A stretch of DNA of 64,000 nt, from the NCBI RefSeq assembly GCF_000312445.1, contig NZ_HE997182.1, positions 656,841-720,840 of the forward strand, given 5' to 3'. The notes under the pieces are model-generated. The model worked only from the letters and a program-made list of their open reading frames with translations. It searched no databases and was not told the origin of the DNA. The translations under genes and the position numbers were made by a program. This DNA comes from Phocaeicola abscessus CCUG 55929. Lineage in GTDB: Bacteria > Bacteroidota > Bacteroidia > Bacteroidales > Bacteroidaceae. This document shows positions 18,508-26,707 of the stretch, one piece after another. The first letter of the stretch is position 1, and each line of letters opens with the position of its first letter.

Positions 18508-18979
18508 AAAGTGTTACCTCGTAGTGCGTTCAAAAAGTTTGTCGGTTTCTGACAATGATGTATTTTAATATGGCGGTTGCCTCCTGTTCGTCTGGTTGAT
18601 ATCGATGTTACGGAGGTAAAGTAAGAGCGGAAAGCAAGAATGCAACTGTTCGGAGAGGGAAAAGACCGCTGAGCGGCTCGGCAGTGCCTAAAATGGATTT
18701 TATCTCCCGCTGAGCGGCTCGATAACGCCTAAAACGGATTTTAGTTTCCGCCGAGTGGCTCGATAACGTCTAAAACGGATTTTATCTCCCGCTGAGCGGC
18801 TCGGCAACGCCTAAAACGGATTTTATCTCCCGCTGAGCGGCTCGGCAGCGCCTAAAACGGATTTTAGCTCCCGCCGAGTGGCTCGGCAGCGCCTAAAACG
18901 GATTTTAGCTCTTGTCGAGTGGATTAGCGACGGCGGAAAAGGAGATGGCTTTCGAACGACGACCGCTTCAATCTTCCGA
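18508..18979. other. Convergent intergenic region with tandem repeat
   Basis: The gap between envC (plus) and the M20 peptidase gene (minus). The first 150 bp show nothing recognisable. The rest is the 41-bp repeat array described separately, plus about 50 bp of unique DNA next to the M20 stop. Confidence 0.6.
18666..18931 (+). repeat. 41-bp tandem repeat array, six copies plus a partial seventh
   Basis: Copies start at 18666, 18707, 18748, 18789, 18830 and 18871, with a degenerate one at 18912, so the period is exactly 41 bp. Each unit has two dyads: CCGCT-G-AGCGG (or the variant CCGCC-G-AGTGG) and CTAAAA-CGGA-TTTTAG. The variants are mixed along the array, so it has had time to diverge. 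There are no unique spacers, so it is not CRISPR. 41 is not a multiple of three and no long frame runs through it. Confidence 0.9.
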
Positions 18980-20047
18980 TCAAAGAACCAGGCCGTCCAA
19001 CAACCGGATGTACAAGTCGATGGCTTCTTCTATTTCGGAGAGTTCGACGTACTCGTCGGCCGTATGCGAGCGGGAAGATTGTCCCGGTCCCATTTTTAAG
19101 GAGGGGAAGGGGATCAGTGCCTGGTCGGAGAGAGCGGGCGAGCCAAAGGGTATCCTGCCCAAGGCGACGGCCCTTTGTACCAAGGGATGCCCGATATCGA
19201 TGCTCGAGGAGTTCAGGCGGAAAGAATGGGCGTTCACCTCGTTCTTTACGTGTGTGCAAATATCTTCGTATAATTCCTCGTTGGAATAACATTCGTTGCT
19301 TCGGACGTCCACCAACATCGTGCAGATATCGGGTACGACATTGTGTTGCGTACCTGCCTGGATGGCCGTGACGGTCATTTTCACCGGTCCCAGCAGCGCC
19401 GACTCCTTGGGGAAGCGGTAGCGGCGGAACCATTCCATGTCGTCCATCATCCGATAGATAGCGTTCACGCCTTCGTCGCGCGCCGCATGTCCGGCCTTTC
19501 CGCGGGCGATGACGTCCAATACCATCAATCCTTTCTCCGCGACGGCCGGTTGCATACCTGTGGGTTCGCCCACGAGGGCGATGTTGACGGGAGGCAATAG
19601 GGGCAATACGCTTTCGATACCGCCTTTGCCGGATATTTCCTCTTCGCAGGAGGCCAGGTAGATCAGGTTATAAGCCTGTTCTTTAGCGGTTAAATAACGA
19701 AACACGTGGAACAGGGAGACCAGACTGGCGCCGGCATCGTTGCTTCCCAGCCCGTAGAGCTTACCGTCTTCGAGTTTCGCGGTAAAGGGTTGTCTCCTCC
19801 ACCCTTGCACCGGTTTGACCGTATCGATGTGCGAGTTCAGCAGGATGGTCGGTTTGGCGGTGTCCGGCGCAGGGCCGATGCACCAGAGGTTGTTGCCCGA
19901 CCGGCTGGTCAGAATGCCCTGTTCTTCTATGTAATTCTGGAGAAAATCCGCGGTTTTTTCCTCTTCTTTGCTGATAGAAGGAATGCCGATTAAGGATTTT
20001 AACAAGTTCGTTGCTTCAAATGTTAAGTTCGTGATATCAGCCGTCAT
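18980..20047 (-). CDS. argE: M20-family ArgE-type deacylase (N-acetyl/N-succinyl-ornithine or -citrulline)
   Basis: A 355-residue zinc peptidase of the M20/ArgE/DapE group. Metal-site and catalytic segments are visible: NSHIDTVKP near residue 72, GLGSNDAGASL near 103, CEEEISGKGG near 138 and LVGEPT near 165. Bacteroides makes arginine through succinylated intermediates, so the substrate here may be N-succinylcitrulline or N-succinylornithine rather than the acetyl form. The gene is separate from the arg operon at 36-40 kb. DapE-type activity cannot be excluded by eye. Confidence 0.8.
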   Translation of the reverse strand: MTADITNLTFEATNLLKSLIGIPSISKEEEKTADFLQNYIEEQGILTSRSGNNLWCIGPAPDTAKPTILLNSHIDTVKPVQGWRRQPFTAKLEDGKLYGLGSNDAGASLVSLFHVFRYLTAKEQAYNLIYLASCEEEISGKGGIESVLPLLPPVNIALVGEPTGMQPAVAEKGLMVLDVIARGKAGHAARDEGVNAIYRMMDDMEWFRRYRFPKESALLGPVKMTVTAIQAGTQHNVVPDICTMLVDVRSNECYSNEELYEDICTHVKNEVNAHSFRLNSSSIDIGHPLVQRAVALGRIPFGSPALSDQALIPFPSLKMGPGQSSRSHTADEYVELSEIEEAIDLYIRLLDGLVL

Positions 20048-20070
20048 CTCTTTTCTTTTGCTCTACGGGA

Positions 20071-20078
20071 CAAAGATA
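20071..20078 (-). promoter_or_regulatory. -7 box for the ArgE-like gene
   Basis: Minus-strand TATCTTTG fits TAnnTTTG and lies 23 bp before the ATG at 20047. No clear -33 element. Confidence 0.45.
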
Positions 20079-20220
20079 CAGGTTTGTTTCGAATTTTGTC
20101 CTTTTTGCGCGAAATATAATAATTTCCGACAGGCTTACGGGTGTTCTTTCCGGGGATTTCTCTCCTTGTCGGTTTCGAAATTTGTGCGGTCTTTACGGTT
20201 CGTTTTCCAAATTAAAACGA

Positions 20221-20228
20221 TACCTTTG
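20221..20228 (+). promoter_or_regulatory. -7 box for the acyl-CoA ligase gene; decides its start
   Basis: TACCTTTG fits TAnnTTTG. It lies inside the 5' extension of the open frame that begins at 20182, so translation must start downstream, at the ATG at 20254. Confidence 0.55.
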
Positions 20229-20253
20229 CAGCGTATTACGTAAAAAACAGATC

Positions 20254-22059
20254 ATGAGTAGTTCTCTTATGTCGAACCTGATACAGAATCAGGCGAAGAA
20301 ATTCGGTAATCACGTAGCTCTTAAACATCGTAATTACGAGACCGGTACGTGGGATTCCGTCTCATGGAACAAATTTGCGGAGATCGTCGCTGCCGTTTCG
20401 AATTCGTTGATCGAATTAGGTGTGGGCGTTCAGGAGAACATCGGCGTCTTTTCTCAGAACATGCCGGAGAATCTTTATACGGATTACGGTGCTTACGGTG
20501 TCCGGGCGGTGACGATCCCTTTTTATGCCACCAATTCCGAAACGCAGATACACTATATATTGGATGAAGCGTCGGTTCGCTTTTTGTTTGTCGGAGAGCA
20601 GCTGCAATACGAGGTGGCATGTAAAGTGATGTCTTTAGGCACTTCGTTGAAAAAGATCATCATCTACGATAAGCGGGTCAGGAAGTTGCCGCAGGATCGG
20701 AATTCCATTTATTTCGACGAGTTTTTGCAATTGGGAGCGACTCGCCCACATCAGGCGGAAGTCGACAGGCGGACGGAGGAATCGAGCCCCGAGGATATCG
20801 CCAACATCCTTTATACGAGCGGTACGACCGGCGAGAGCAAGGGAGTCATGCTCAGGCATTCGTGTTACGAGGCGGCTTTGGAAGCTCATCACAAACGTTT
20901 CCCCGACCTGGGGCCGAAAGATGTGGTGATGAATTTCCTGCCTTATACTCATGTCTTTGAACGGGCGTGGACGTATTGGTGCATCTCCGAAGGTTGCACG
21001 ATGGCCGTCAATCTTCACCCCACTGATATTCAGCAATCCTTGCGCGAGGTTCATCCCACTTGCATGTGCAGCGTCCCCCGCTTCTGGGAGAAAGTGTATC
21101 ACGGCGTCAATGACTTGCTCAACGAAACGTCGGGCGTTAAGAAAGCGGTGATGCTGGATGCGATTCGCGTGGGGAAGGAATATAATATCCGCTATGTGCG
21201 TCGGGGAAAGTCGGCGCCGCTCTTCCTCCGCCTTCGGTACAGACTCTATGAGAAAATGGTGTACAGCCTGCTGCGAAAACGATTGGGGCTGGAGCGCGGA
21301 CGATTCTTCCCGACGGCCGGAGCCGCCATCCCTCCTGCAGTGCAGGAGTTCGTTCTCGGCGTAGGGATCAATATGATTGCAGGTTACGGGCTGACGGAAT
21401 CGTTGGCTACCGTTTCGTGCGAGACCGACTACGACCATGTGATAGGCAGCGTGGGCAGAGTGATGCCTCATGTGCAGGTAAAGATCGGAGAGAATAACGA
21501 GATTCTGCTGAAAGGAGCCAGCATTACGCATGGATATTATAAGAAAGAAGCATTGACCAAGGCTGCGTTTACCTCAGACGGATGGTTCCGGACGGGAGAT
21601 GCGGGCTATATCAAGGACGGTCACCTCTTCTTGACGGAGCGGCTGAAAGACTTGTTCAAAACGTCGAACGGCAAGTACATCGCTCCTCAAAGCATCGAAT
21701 CGAAACTGGTGGTGGACAGGTTTATCGATCAGATAACGATTATTGCGGATGGACGCAAGTTCGTCTCCGCCCTCATTGTTCCGAATTTCGAACTGATAGA
21801 GAAATATGCGAAAGACAAAGGCATTGCGTACGCTTCGATGGAAGATTTGGTGAAACAGGAGCGTATCCATCAGTTGTTTACCAGCCATATCGATACGTTG
21901 CAGCAGCAATTCGCCCACTACGAGCAGATAAAGAAATTTACACTCTTGCCTCATCCGTTTCGCATGGAGAAGGGCGAACTGACCCATACGATGAAGATCA
22001 AACGCAGCGTCGTCGAAGAGAATTATGCGGACGAAATCGCTGCCATGTATGCCGAATAA
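20254..22059 (+). CDS. Long-chain fatty acid--CoA ligase (AMP-binding)
   Basis: Activates fatty acids through an acyl-adenylate. The 601 residues contain the ATP loop YTSGTTGESKGV near residue 190, the adenylate motif YGLTES near 390, GWFRTGDAG near 445 and the C-terminal hinge with ERLKDLFKTSNGKYIAP. The long linker region between the ATP loop and YGLTES resembles the eukaryote-like FAA/ACSL group common in Bacteroidetes. The start follows from the promoter at 20221. prfB follows after 16 bp, so the two may share a transcript. Confidence 0.9.
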   Translation: MSSSLMSNLIQNQAKKFGNHVALKHRNYETGTWDSVSWNKFAEIVAAVSNSLIELGVGVQENIGVFSQNMPENLYTDYGAYGVRAVTIPFYATNSETQIHYILDEASVRFLFVGEQLQYEVACKVMSLGTSLKKIIIYDKRVRKLPQDRNSIYFDEFLQLGATRPHQAEVDRRTEESSPEDIANILYTSGTTGESKGVMLRHSCYEAALEAHHKRFPDLGPKDVVMNFLPYTHVFERAWTYWCISEGCTMAVNLHPTDIQQSLREVHPTCMCSVPRFWEKVYHGVNDLLNETSGVKKAVMLDAIRVGKEYNIRYVRRGKSAPLFLRLRYRLYEKMVYSLLRKRLGLERGRFFPTAGAAIPPAVQEFVLGVGINMIAGYGLTESLATVSCETDYDHVIGSVGRVMPHVQVKIGENNEILLKGASITHGYYKKEALTKAAFTSDGWFRTGDAGYIKDGHLFLTERLKDLFKTSNGKYIAPQSIESKLVVDRFIDQITIIADGRKFVSALIVPNFELIEKYAKDKGIAYASMEDLVKQERIHQLFTSHIDTLQQQFAHYEQIKKFTLLPHPFRMEKGELTHTMKIKRSVVEENYADEIAAMYAE

Positions 22060-22075
22060 ATAGTAAAGATGATAT

Positions 22076-23191
22076 ATGATAACAACGGATCAACTGAAAG
22101 ATGTAAGAGACCGGACGGCGGCGCTCAATAAGTATTTGGATATAGATCGGAAACTGATTCAGGTAGAGGAGGAACAACTGCGCACGCAGGCTCCCGGCTT
22201 TTGGGAAGATACCCAAAAAGCCGAAGCCCAGATGAGGAAAATAAAGGATTTGCAGAAATGGATCGATGGATACAAGGAGGTCGAGACCTTGAGCGGGGAA
22301 TTGGAAATAGCGATGGACTTTTATAAGGATGAACTGGTAACGGAAGCGGAGATAGATGCTGCCTATCGGAAAGCTATCGCTGCTATCGAGGCTTTGGAAT
22401 TGAAGAATATGCTTCGCCAGGAATCCGATCAGATGGATTGCATACTGAAAATCAATTCGGGCGCAGGAGGAACGGAAAGTCAGGATTGGGCCTCCATGCT
22501 GATGAGGATGTATATGCGTTATGCCGAAACGAACGGCTATAAGGTAACCATTGCCGATTTGCAGGAAGGCGACGAGGCCGGCATAAAGAGCGTGACGATG
22601 AACATCGAAGGAAGTTTCGCCTATGGATATTTGAAGGGCGAAAACGGCGTGCACCGCCTGGTCAGAGTTTCTCCCTACAACGCTCAGGGAAAGCGGATGA
22701 CTTCTTTCGCTTCCGTGTTTGCCGCTCCTTTGGTCGACGACAGTATCGAAGTGAACATCGATCCCGCAAGGATCAGTTGGGATACCTTTCGCAGCGGAGG
22801 TGCCGGCGGACAGAACGTCAACAAGGTGGAGTCCGGCGTTCGGTTGCGCTATCAGTATAAAGATCCGTATACCAGCGAAGAGGAGGAAATTCTGATCGAG
22901 AATACGGAAACTCGCGATCAGCCTCACAACCGTGAGAACGCCTTGCGCCACCTGCGTTCCATTCTGTATAACAAGGAACTGCAGCATCGGATGGAAGAGC
23001 AGGCGAAAGTGGAAGCCGGAAAGAAGAAAATCGAATGGGGATCGCAAATCCGAAGCTATGTATTCGATGACCGACGGGTCAAGGATCACCGTACGAACTA
23101 TCAAACCTCCGATGTGGGAGGTGTCATGGACGGCAAGATCGACGGTTTCATCAAGGCCTACCTCATGGAATTCTCCGGTACAGGAAATTAG
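22076..23191 (+). CDS. prfB: Peptide chain release factor 2, without programmed frameshift
   Basis: RF2 recognises UGA and UAA stop codons. The 371 residues include the codon-reading segment around RVSPYNAQGKRMTSF, where RF2 has SPF and here SPY, and the peptidyl-tRNA hydrolysis motif GGQ in RSGGAGGQNVNKVESG near residue 245. Many bacterial prfB genes carry an in-frame UGA near codon 25 that needs a +1 shift. Here the corresponding stretch NKYLDIDRK is read without interruption (TAT TTG GAT), so that autoregulatory site is absent. Confidence 0.95.
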   Translation: MITTDQLKDVRDRTAALNKYLDIDRKLIQVEEEQLRTQAPGFWEDTQKAEAQMRKIKDLQKWIDGYKEVETLSGELEIAMDFYKDELVTEAEIDAAYRKAIAAIEALELKNMLRQESDQMDCILKINSGAGGTESQDWASMLMRMYMRYAETNGYKVTIADLQEGDEAGIKSVTMNIEGSFAYGYLKGENGVHRLVRVSPYNAQGKRMTSFASVFAAPLVDDSIEVNIDPARISWDTFRSGGAGGQNVNKVESGVRLRYQYKDPYTSEEEEILIENTETRDQPHNRENALRHLRSILYNKELQHRMEEQAKVEAGKKKIEWGSQIRSYVFDDRRVKDHRTNYQTSDVGGVMDGKIDGFIKAYLMEFSGTGN

Positions 23192-23268
23192 ACGCGGAAT
23201 TATTTGGGATTTAATTTGAAACTGTCTATTTTTGAACAAAACAATGTTATATCTTAAAGAGTACTGCA

Positions 23269-23403
23269 ATGGGAAAAAACCATAGGAAAACAGCGAAAGA
23301 AAAGAGAGCGCGGGATAAAGCGAACAAGATCATAAAGGGCATTTGCATTGCCTTGATCGTTTTGGCTATCCTGTTGATGTTCGTATTCACTTATCGGATT
23401 TGA
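23269..23403 (+). CDS. Small basic single-pass membrane peptide, 44 residues
   Basis: Open frame from ATG 23269 to TGA 23401-23403. The first 25 residues are strongly basic (MGKNHRKTAKEKRARDKANK), followed by one hydrophobic segment (GICIALIVLAILLMFVFTY) to the C-terminus. This is a stable inside-positive topology. It fills the gap between prfB and the CYTH gene on the same strand, with 77 bp to prfB and 27 bp to the next gene. I do not recognise a family. The clean charge and hydrophobicity pattern argues that it is a real gene. Confidence 0.55.
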   Translation: MGKNHRKTAKEKRARDKANKIIKGICIALIVLAILLMFVFTYRI

Positions 23404-23430
23404 CGGACCGGGAAGCATAAACATACCGCC

Positions 23431-23919
23431 ATGTCTCAAGAGATTGAACGCAAATTCTTGGTCGTCAACGACAGCTATAAGACGATGGCTTATGCCAAGA
23501 CTCATATTACCCAGGGATATCTGACGAAGGGGAGGAGACGTTCCGTGCGAATCCGTATTCGTGACGACAAGGGGTATATCACCGTTAAAGGTCCTTCGAG
23601 TGCCGGCGGGATGAGCCGTTACGAATGGGAAAAAGAGATTCCTTTGCAGGAGGCGCGCGATTTAATGGCGCTCTGCGCCCCCGAATTGATCGATAAGTAT
23701 CGATATCTGGTCAAATGCGGACGACATGTTTTCGAAGTGGATGAATTTCACGGCGGAAACGAGGGGCTCATCATGGCCGAGGTGGAACTGAAGGCGGAGC
23801 ATGAACCTTATGTGAAGCCCTCTTTCATTGGAAAAGAAGTAACGGGCGACAGGAGATTTTACAATGCTTATCTGTCGACACACCCCTTTTCGGCTTGGGG
23901 AACGATGGAGAACGAATGA
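23431..23919 (+). CDS. CYTH domain protein (triphosphate tunnel metalloenzyme)
   Basis: A 162-residue protein that starts MSQEIERKFLV, the E-x-E-x-K signature of the CYTH/TTM fold, near residue 4. Further basic and acidic strand motifs follow (RRRSVRIRIRDDKGYITVKGP, YEWEKEIPL, YLVKCGRHVFEVDEFHG, EVELKAE), making up the eight-strand tunnel that binds triphosphate and divalent metal. Bacterial members of this size are often inorganic triphosphatases; a class IV adenylate cyclase role is less likely. Its stop is 1 bp from that of the convergent VanZ-like gene. Confidence 0.88.
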   Translation: MSQEIERKFLVVNDSYKTMAYAKTHITQGYLTKGRRRSVRIRIRDDKGYITVKGPSSAGGMSRYEWEKEIPLQEARDLMALCAPELIDKYRYLVKCGRHVFEVDEFHGGNEGLIMAEVELKAEHEPYVKPSFIGKEVTGDRRFYNAYLSTHPFSAWGTMENE

Positions 23920-23920
23920 G

Positions 23921-24313
23921 CTATTTCCTTTTCCGTTGCAAATACTTGCTCATAAAAGGTCTTAAGAAATAATAGCCGATGAAGGCGGCCGACAAAATCC
24001 CTATCGAGTTACATAACCAGTCCAGCCAATCTCCTCCCCGATAGGTCGTGCCGTATTCTTGTATCAGTTCTATGCCTCCGCTGAAAAGGATGGGTACGAG
24101 GATCGCACCGTTGATCAATTGTTTCTTATTCAATCGGGGGTGTCTCCGCAAATATTCGAACCATATTATCAGGCCTAATCCGCCGTACATGCAGATATGC
24201 GCTATTTTGTCCATGAACGGGGTTTCGGTCAATGTCGTTTGGGGGGGCTGGAATAACGACAGGTAAGAGATGATGGAGATTGTAATCAGTGAAAGAGGAT
24301 ATTTTCTGAACAT
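23921..24313 (-). CDS. VanZ-like membrane protein
   Basis: A 130-residue protein with four hydrophobic segments. It contains the VanZ-family pattern MDKIAHICMYGGLG near residue 35 and a GGIELIQEYGTTYRGGDWLDWLCNSIG block near 80. VanZ-domain proteins are known from teicoplanin resistance, but most, including those of Bacteroidetes, have no proven role. The start is set at the ATG at 24313 because a -7 box overlaps the farther start at 24337. Confidence 0.82.
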   Translation of the reverse strand: MFRKYPLSLITISIISYLSLFQPPQTTLTETPFMDKIAHICMYGGLGLIIWFEYLRRHPRLNKKQLINGAILVPILFSGGIELIQEYGTTYRGGDWLDWLCNSIGILSAAFIGYYFLRPFMSKYLQRKRK

Positions 24314-24334
24314 ATCGATGTTTTTAGTTTGTTG

Positions 24335-24342
24335 CAAAACTA
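24335..24342 (-). promoter_or_regulatory. -7 box for the VanZ-like gene; decides its start
   Basis: Minus-strand TAGTTTTG fits TAnnTTTG and overlaps the alternative start codon at 24337, leaving 24313 as the real start. Confidence 0.5.
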
Positions 24343-24589
24343 CGGATTCTTGTTTTACGAATCAAGCCTGCGACGTTTTTTATTGACGTAGCAGGAAAAT
24401 GAAAATCATCGTGAGCAACGTTATTTCGAGAGGTTTGAAACCTGTCCCGCCCGTTGTCGGAGTAAAAACAAGTGTTTTGATGCTATTGAGTGGCTCGACG
24501 GGAGTAAACATTCATTTTCATGGTTAGCGATCGACGGGCATCTGTTTCGAAATTCGTTAAATAAACAAGCCTTTTTGTATTTAATTTCA

Positions 24590-24597
24590 TACTTTTG
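24590..24597 (+). promoter_or_regulatory. -7 box for the sodium symporter gene
   Basis: TACTTTTG fits TAnnTTTG; the ATG is 45 bp downstream at 24643. No -33 TTTG at the usual spacing. Confidence 0.45.
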
Positions 24598-24642
24598 CAA
24601 TTCTAAAGTAATAAACTGAAAGAACAGTCGGCATTGAATAAC

Positions 24643-25998
24643 ATGGAGAGAGTTCATTTCGGAAGTAAGATCGGTGCGGTATTGGCTGCAGCCGGTTCCG
24701 CAGTAGGGCTGGGGAATATTTGGCGTTTCCCGTACGAGACAGGCGCTCATGGCGGGGCTGCATTTATCTTAATTTATCTGGTTTGTGTAGTTGCGCTCGG
24801 AATACCTGTGATGATCGCCGAGTTTTCCATTGGACGCCATGCCAAGGCGAGTACCGGAAGCTCTTTCAACGTCTTGGCTCCGGGGACACCGTGGAAGTGG
24901 GTCGGTTATTTAGGAGTACTCACAGGATTTTTAATTTTCGGTTATTATACCGTGGTTGCCGGTTGGACTTTAGAGTACGTCATCGAGGCGGGATGCAACG
25001 ACTTTGCGGGTAAAACGCCGGAGCAGTTCGTCGCTGCATTCCGGTCTTTCTCTGCGGATCCGGTTCGTCCGTTGGCCTGGCTGTTCGTCTTCATGCTCAT
25101 GACTCATTATGTGATAGTCAAGGGCGTTCAGAAAGGCATTGAGCGTTTCTCGAAGGTTTTAATGCCCGTATTGTTTATCCTATTGATCGTTTTGGCTGTT
25201 TGTGCCATGATGCTGCCAGGTAGTACTGTCGGGCTTCGATTCTTATTTCATCCGGATTTCGAGAAGATCGACGGAGCTGCCTTATTGTCCGCTATGGGAC
25301 AGACATTTTTCTCTTTAAGCCTCGGTATGGGGTGCCTTTCTACTTATGCCTCCTATTTTTCCAAAGAAACGAAGTTGTTGAAGACTGCCGTAGGCGTTGG
25401 TTTCATCGATACGTTGGTGGCTATCCTCGCTGGCATGATCATCTTTCCGGCGGCCATCTCCGTTGGCATTCGTCCTGATGCCGGGCCCTCTTTGATCTTT
25501 ATTACTTTGCCGAATGTTTTTCAACAGGCGTTTAGCGGTGCTCCTGTAGTCGCCTATTTTTTCTCTCTCCTCTTCTACGTATTGTTGGCTTTAGCTGCAT
25601 TGACTTCGACCATTTCCTTGCATGAGGTGTCTACGGCCTTTCTCTTCGAGCAATTCCATTTCACCCGCAGACGTGCTGCCTCGCTTGTTACCGGTTTCAG
25701 CCTTGTCATAGGGATGTTAGCCTCTCTGTCCTTGGGTGTTCTGAAAACATATACTTTGTTTGATAAAGGCGTTTTTGATATGCTGGATTATCTGACGGCC
25801 AAGATTATGCTTCCTTTTGGAGGGCTGCTCGTCTCTCTCTTTGTGGGCTGGTATTGGGATCGGAATATTTCTTACGATGAAGTAACGAATGGCGGAATAA
25901 TACGGAAAGGCGTTTTCAATGCCTATATGTTTGTCATTAAATACGTTGCTCCTTTAGGTATCATCTTTATTTTTGTCAATGGCTTAGGGCTGATTTGA
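24643..25998 (+). CDS. Neurotransmitter:sodium symporter family transporter
   Basis: LeuT/MhsT-type secondary transporter, predicted to import an amino acid or amine with sodium. TM1 carries the hallmark SAVGLGNIWRFPYE near residue 20, whose unwound part binds sodium and substrate. About eleven to twelve hydrophobic segments follow in 451 residues. A tryptophan-rich VGWYWDRN loop lies near the end. The substrate cannot be read from sequence. A TTG at 24634 would add three residues; the ATG is preferred. Confidence 0.92.
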   Translation: MERVHFGSKIGAVLAAAGSAVGLGNIWRFPYETGAHGGAAFILIYLVCVVALGIPVMIAEFSIGRHAKASTGSSFNVLAPGTPWKWVGYLGVLTGFLIFGYYTVVAGWTLEYVIEAGCNDFAGKTPEQFVAAFRSFSADPVRPLAWLFVFMLMTHYVIVKGVQKGIERFSKVLMPVLFILLIVLAVCAMMLPGSTVGLRFLFHPDFEKIDGAALLSAMGQTFFSLSLGMGCLSTYASYFSKETKLLKTAVGVGFIDTLVAILAGMIIFPAAISVGIRPDAGPSLIFITLPNVFQQAFSGAPVVAYFFSLLFYVLLALAALTSTISLHEVSTAFLFEQFHFTRRRAASLVTGFSLVIGMLASLSLGVLKTYTLFDKGVFDMLDYLTAKIMLPFGGLLVSLFVGWYWDRNISYDEVTNGGIIRKGVFNAYMFVIKYVAPLGIIFIFVNGLGLI

Positions 25999-26011
25999 TT
26001 CTGCTTTTATT

Positions 26012-26040
26012 TTTGTAAGCTGTAAAATTGTTTATATTTG
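26012..26040 (+). promoter_or_regulatory. Promoter of the ECF sigma factor gene; decides its start
   Basis: TTTG (26012-26015), 17 bp, then TATATTTG (26033-26040), close to the Bacteroidetes housekeeping consensus. The -7 box overlaps the upstream end of the open frame at 26028, so the first usable ATG is at 26061. Confidence 0.55.
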
Positions 26041-26060
26041 TATTGGAATTACCTGCGAAT

Positions 26061-26633
26061 ATGATTAAAGATCTTAAGTCTAACATGCTGTGGAAGACCG
26101 AAGCCGACTTCGATAGGATATATAACATCTATTATCCCAAATTAGTTCGTTTCGCCAATACATATTTGTTGAGTTTTTCCGATTCGGAGAATATTGTGCA
26201 GGATATATTCCTTCGGTTATGGGAAAACCGCGATCAAATCCCTTGTAGCGGTAATATCAATGCCTATTTGTTTACAGTGGTGAAGAATCGGTGTGTCGAT
26301 ACGCTTCGTACTGTCAAGAAAGAGCGATTTTGCAACCTGTCGGGCATAGAACAGCAAGAACTGAATTTGAAGTTATATGCTTTGGAAGCTTTTGATGAAA
26401 ACGGCTTTACTTTGTCCGAATTGGAACGGATTATTCAGGAAGCTATTCTTTCCTTGCCCGATCGTTGCCGTGAAATCTTCCTGTTAAGCCGGATGGAAGG
26501 ATTGACTTATAAAGAGATATCCGAACGGTTGGAAATATCGACAAACACGATAGAAGGACAAATGTCTGCCGCTTTACGTAAACTGCGGGTTGCTTTGAAG
26601 GATTACCTCCCCCTTTTCTTCCTTCTCTGTTAA
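26061..26633 (+). CDS. ECF-type RNA polymerase sigma-70 factor
   Basis: A 190-residue ECF sigma factor. Region 2 is the YNIYYPKLVRFANTYL to NIVQDIFLRLWENR stretch (about residues 18-65). Region 4 contains SLPDRCREIFLLSRMEGLTYKEISERLEISTNTIEG with its helix-turn-helix (about 130-175). It is followed by a FecR anti-sigma gene and a SusC with an STN domain, the standard trans-envelope signalling set. It should therefore drive the downstream carbohydrate-uptake genes when the transporter binds its glycan. Confidence 0.92.
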   Translation: MIKDLKSNMLWKTEADFDRIYNIYYPKLVRFANTYLLSFSDSENIVQDIFLRLWENRDQIPCSGNINAYLFTVVKNRCVDTLRTVKKERFCNLSGIEQQELNLKLYALEAFDENGFTLSELERIIQEAILSLPDRCREIFLLSRMEGLTYKEISERLEISTNTIEGQMSAALRKLRVALKDYLPLFFLLC

Positions 26634-26707
26634 ACAAGATTAAATTTCAAATTCCCTTGGGTGGTTCGAAAGGTGTTTTTTCGTCTTAAGATAAAACTCG
26701 AATTCGA

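Larger units (their letters stand above)
24314..24642. other. Divergent intergenic region before the sodium symporter
   Basis: This 329-bp gap carries the two divergent -7 boxes. Near 24487 there is an 11-bp string GAGTGGCTCGA, also found in the 41-bp repeat units, possibly a relic of that family. No gene seen. Confidence 0.45.

Noticed and set aside
18666-18931. CRISPR array
   Set aside because: Units are contiguous with an exact 41-bp period and no unique spacers; no cas genes are nearby.
20635-21531. 298-codon minus-strand frame opposite the acyl-CoA ligase
   Set aside because: Shadow of a well-supported AMP-binding enzyme; His-rich composition typical of antisense frames.
22076-22170. 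Programmed +1 frameshift site in prfB
   Set aside because: The reading frame through the NKYLDIDRK region has no in-frame TGA, so no shift is needed.
21998-23269. 423-codon minus-strand frame opposite prfB
   Set aside because: Antisense to a clear RF2 gene with GGQ motif; the product has no recognisable features.
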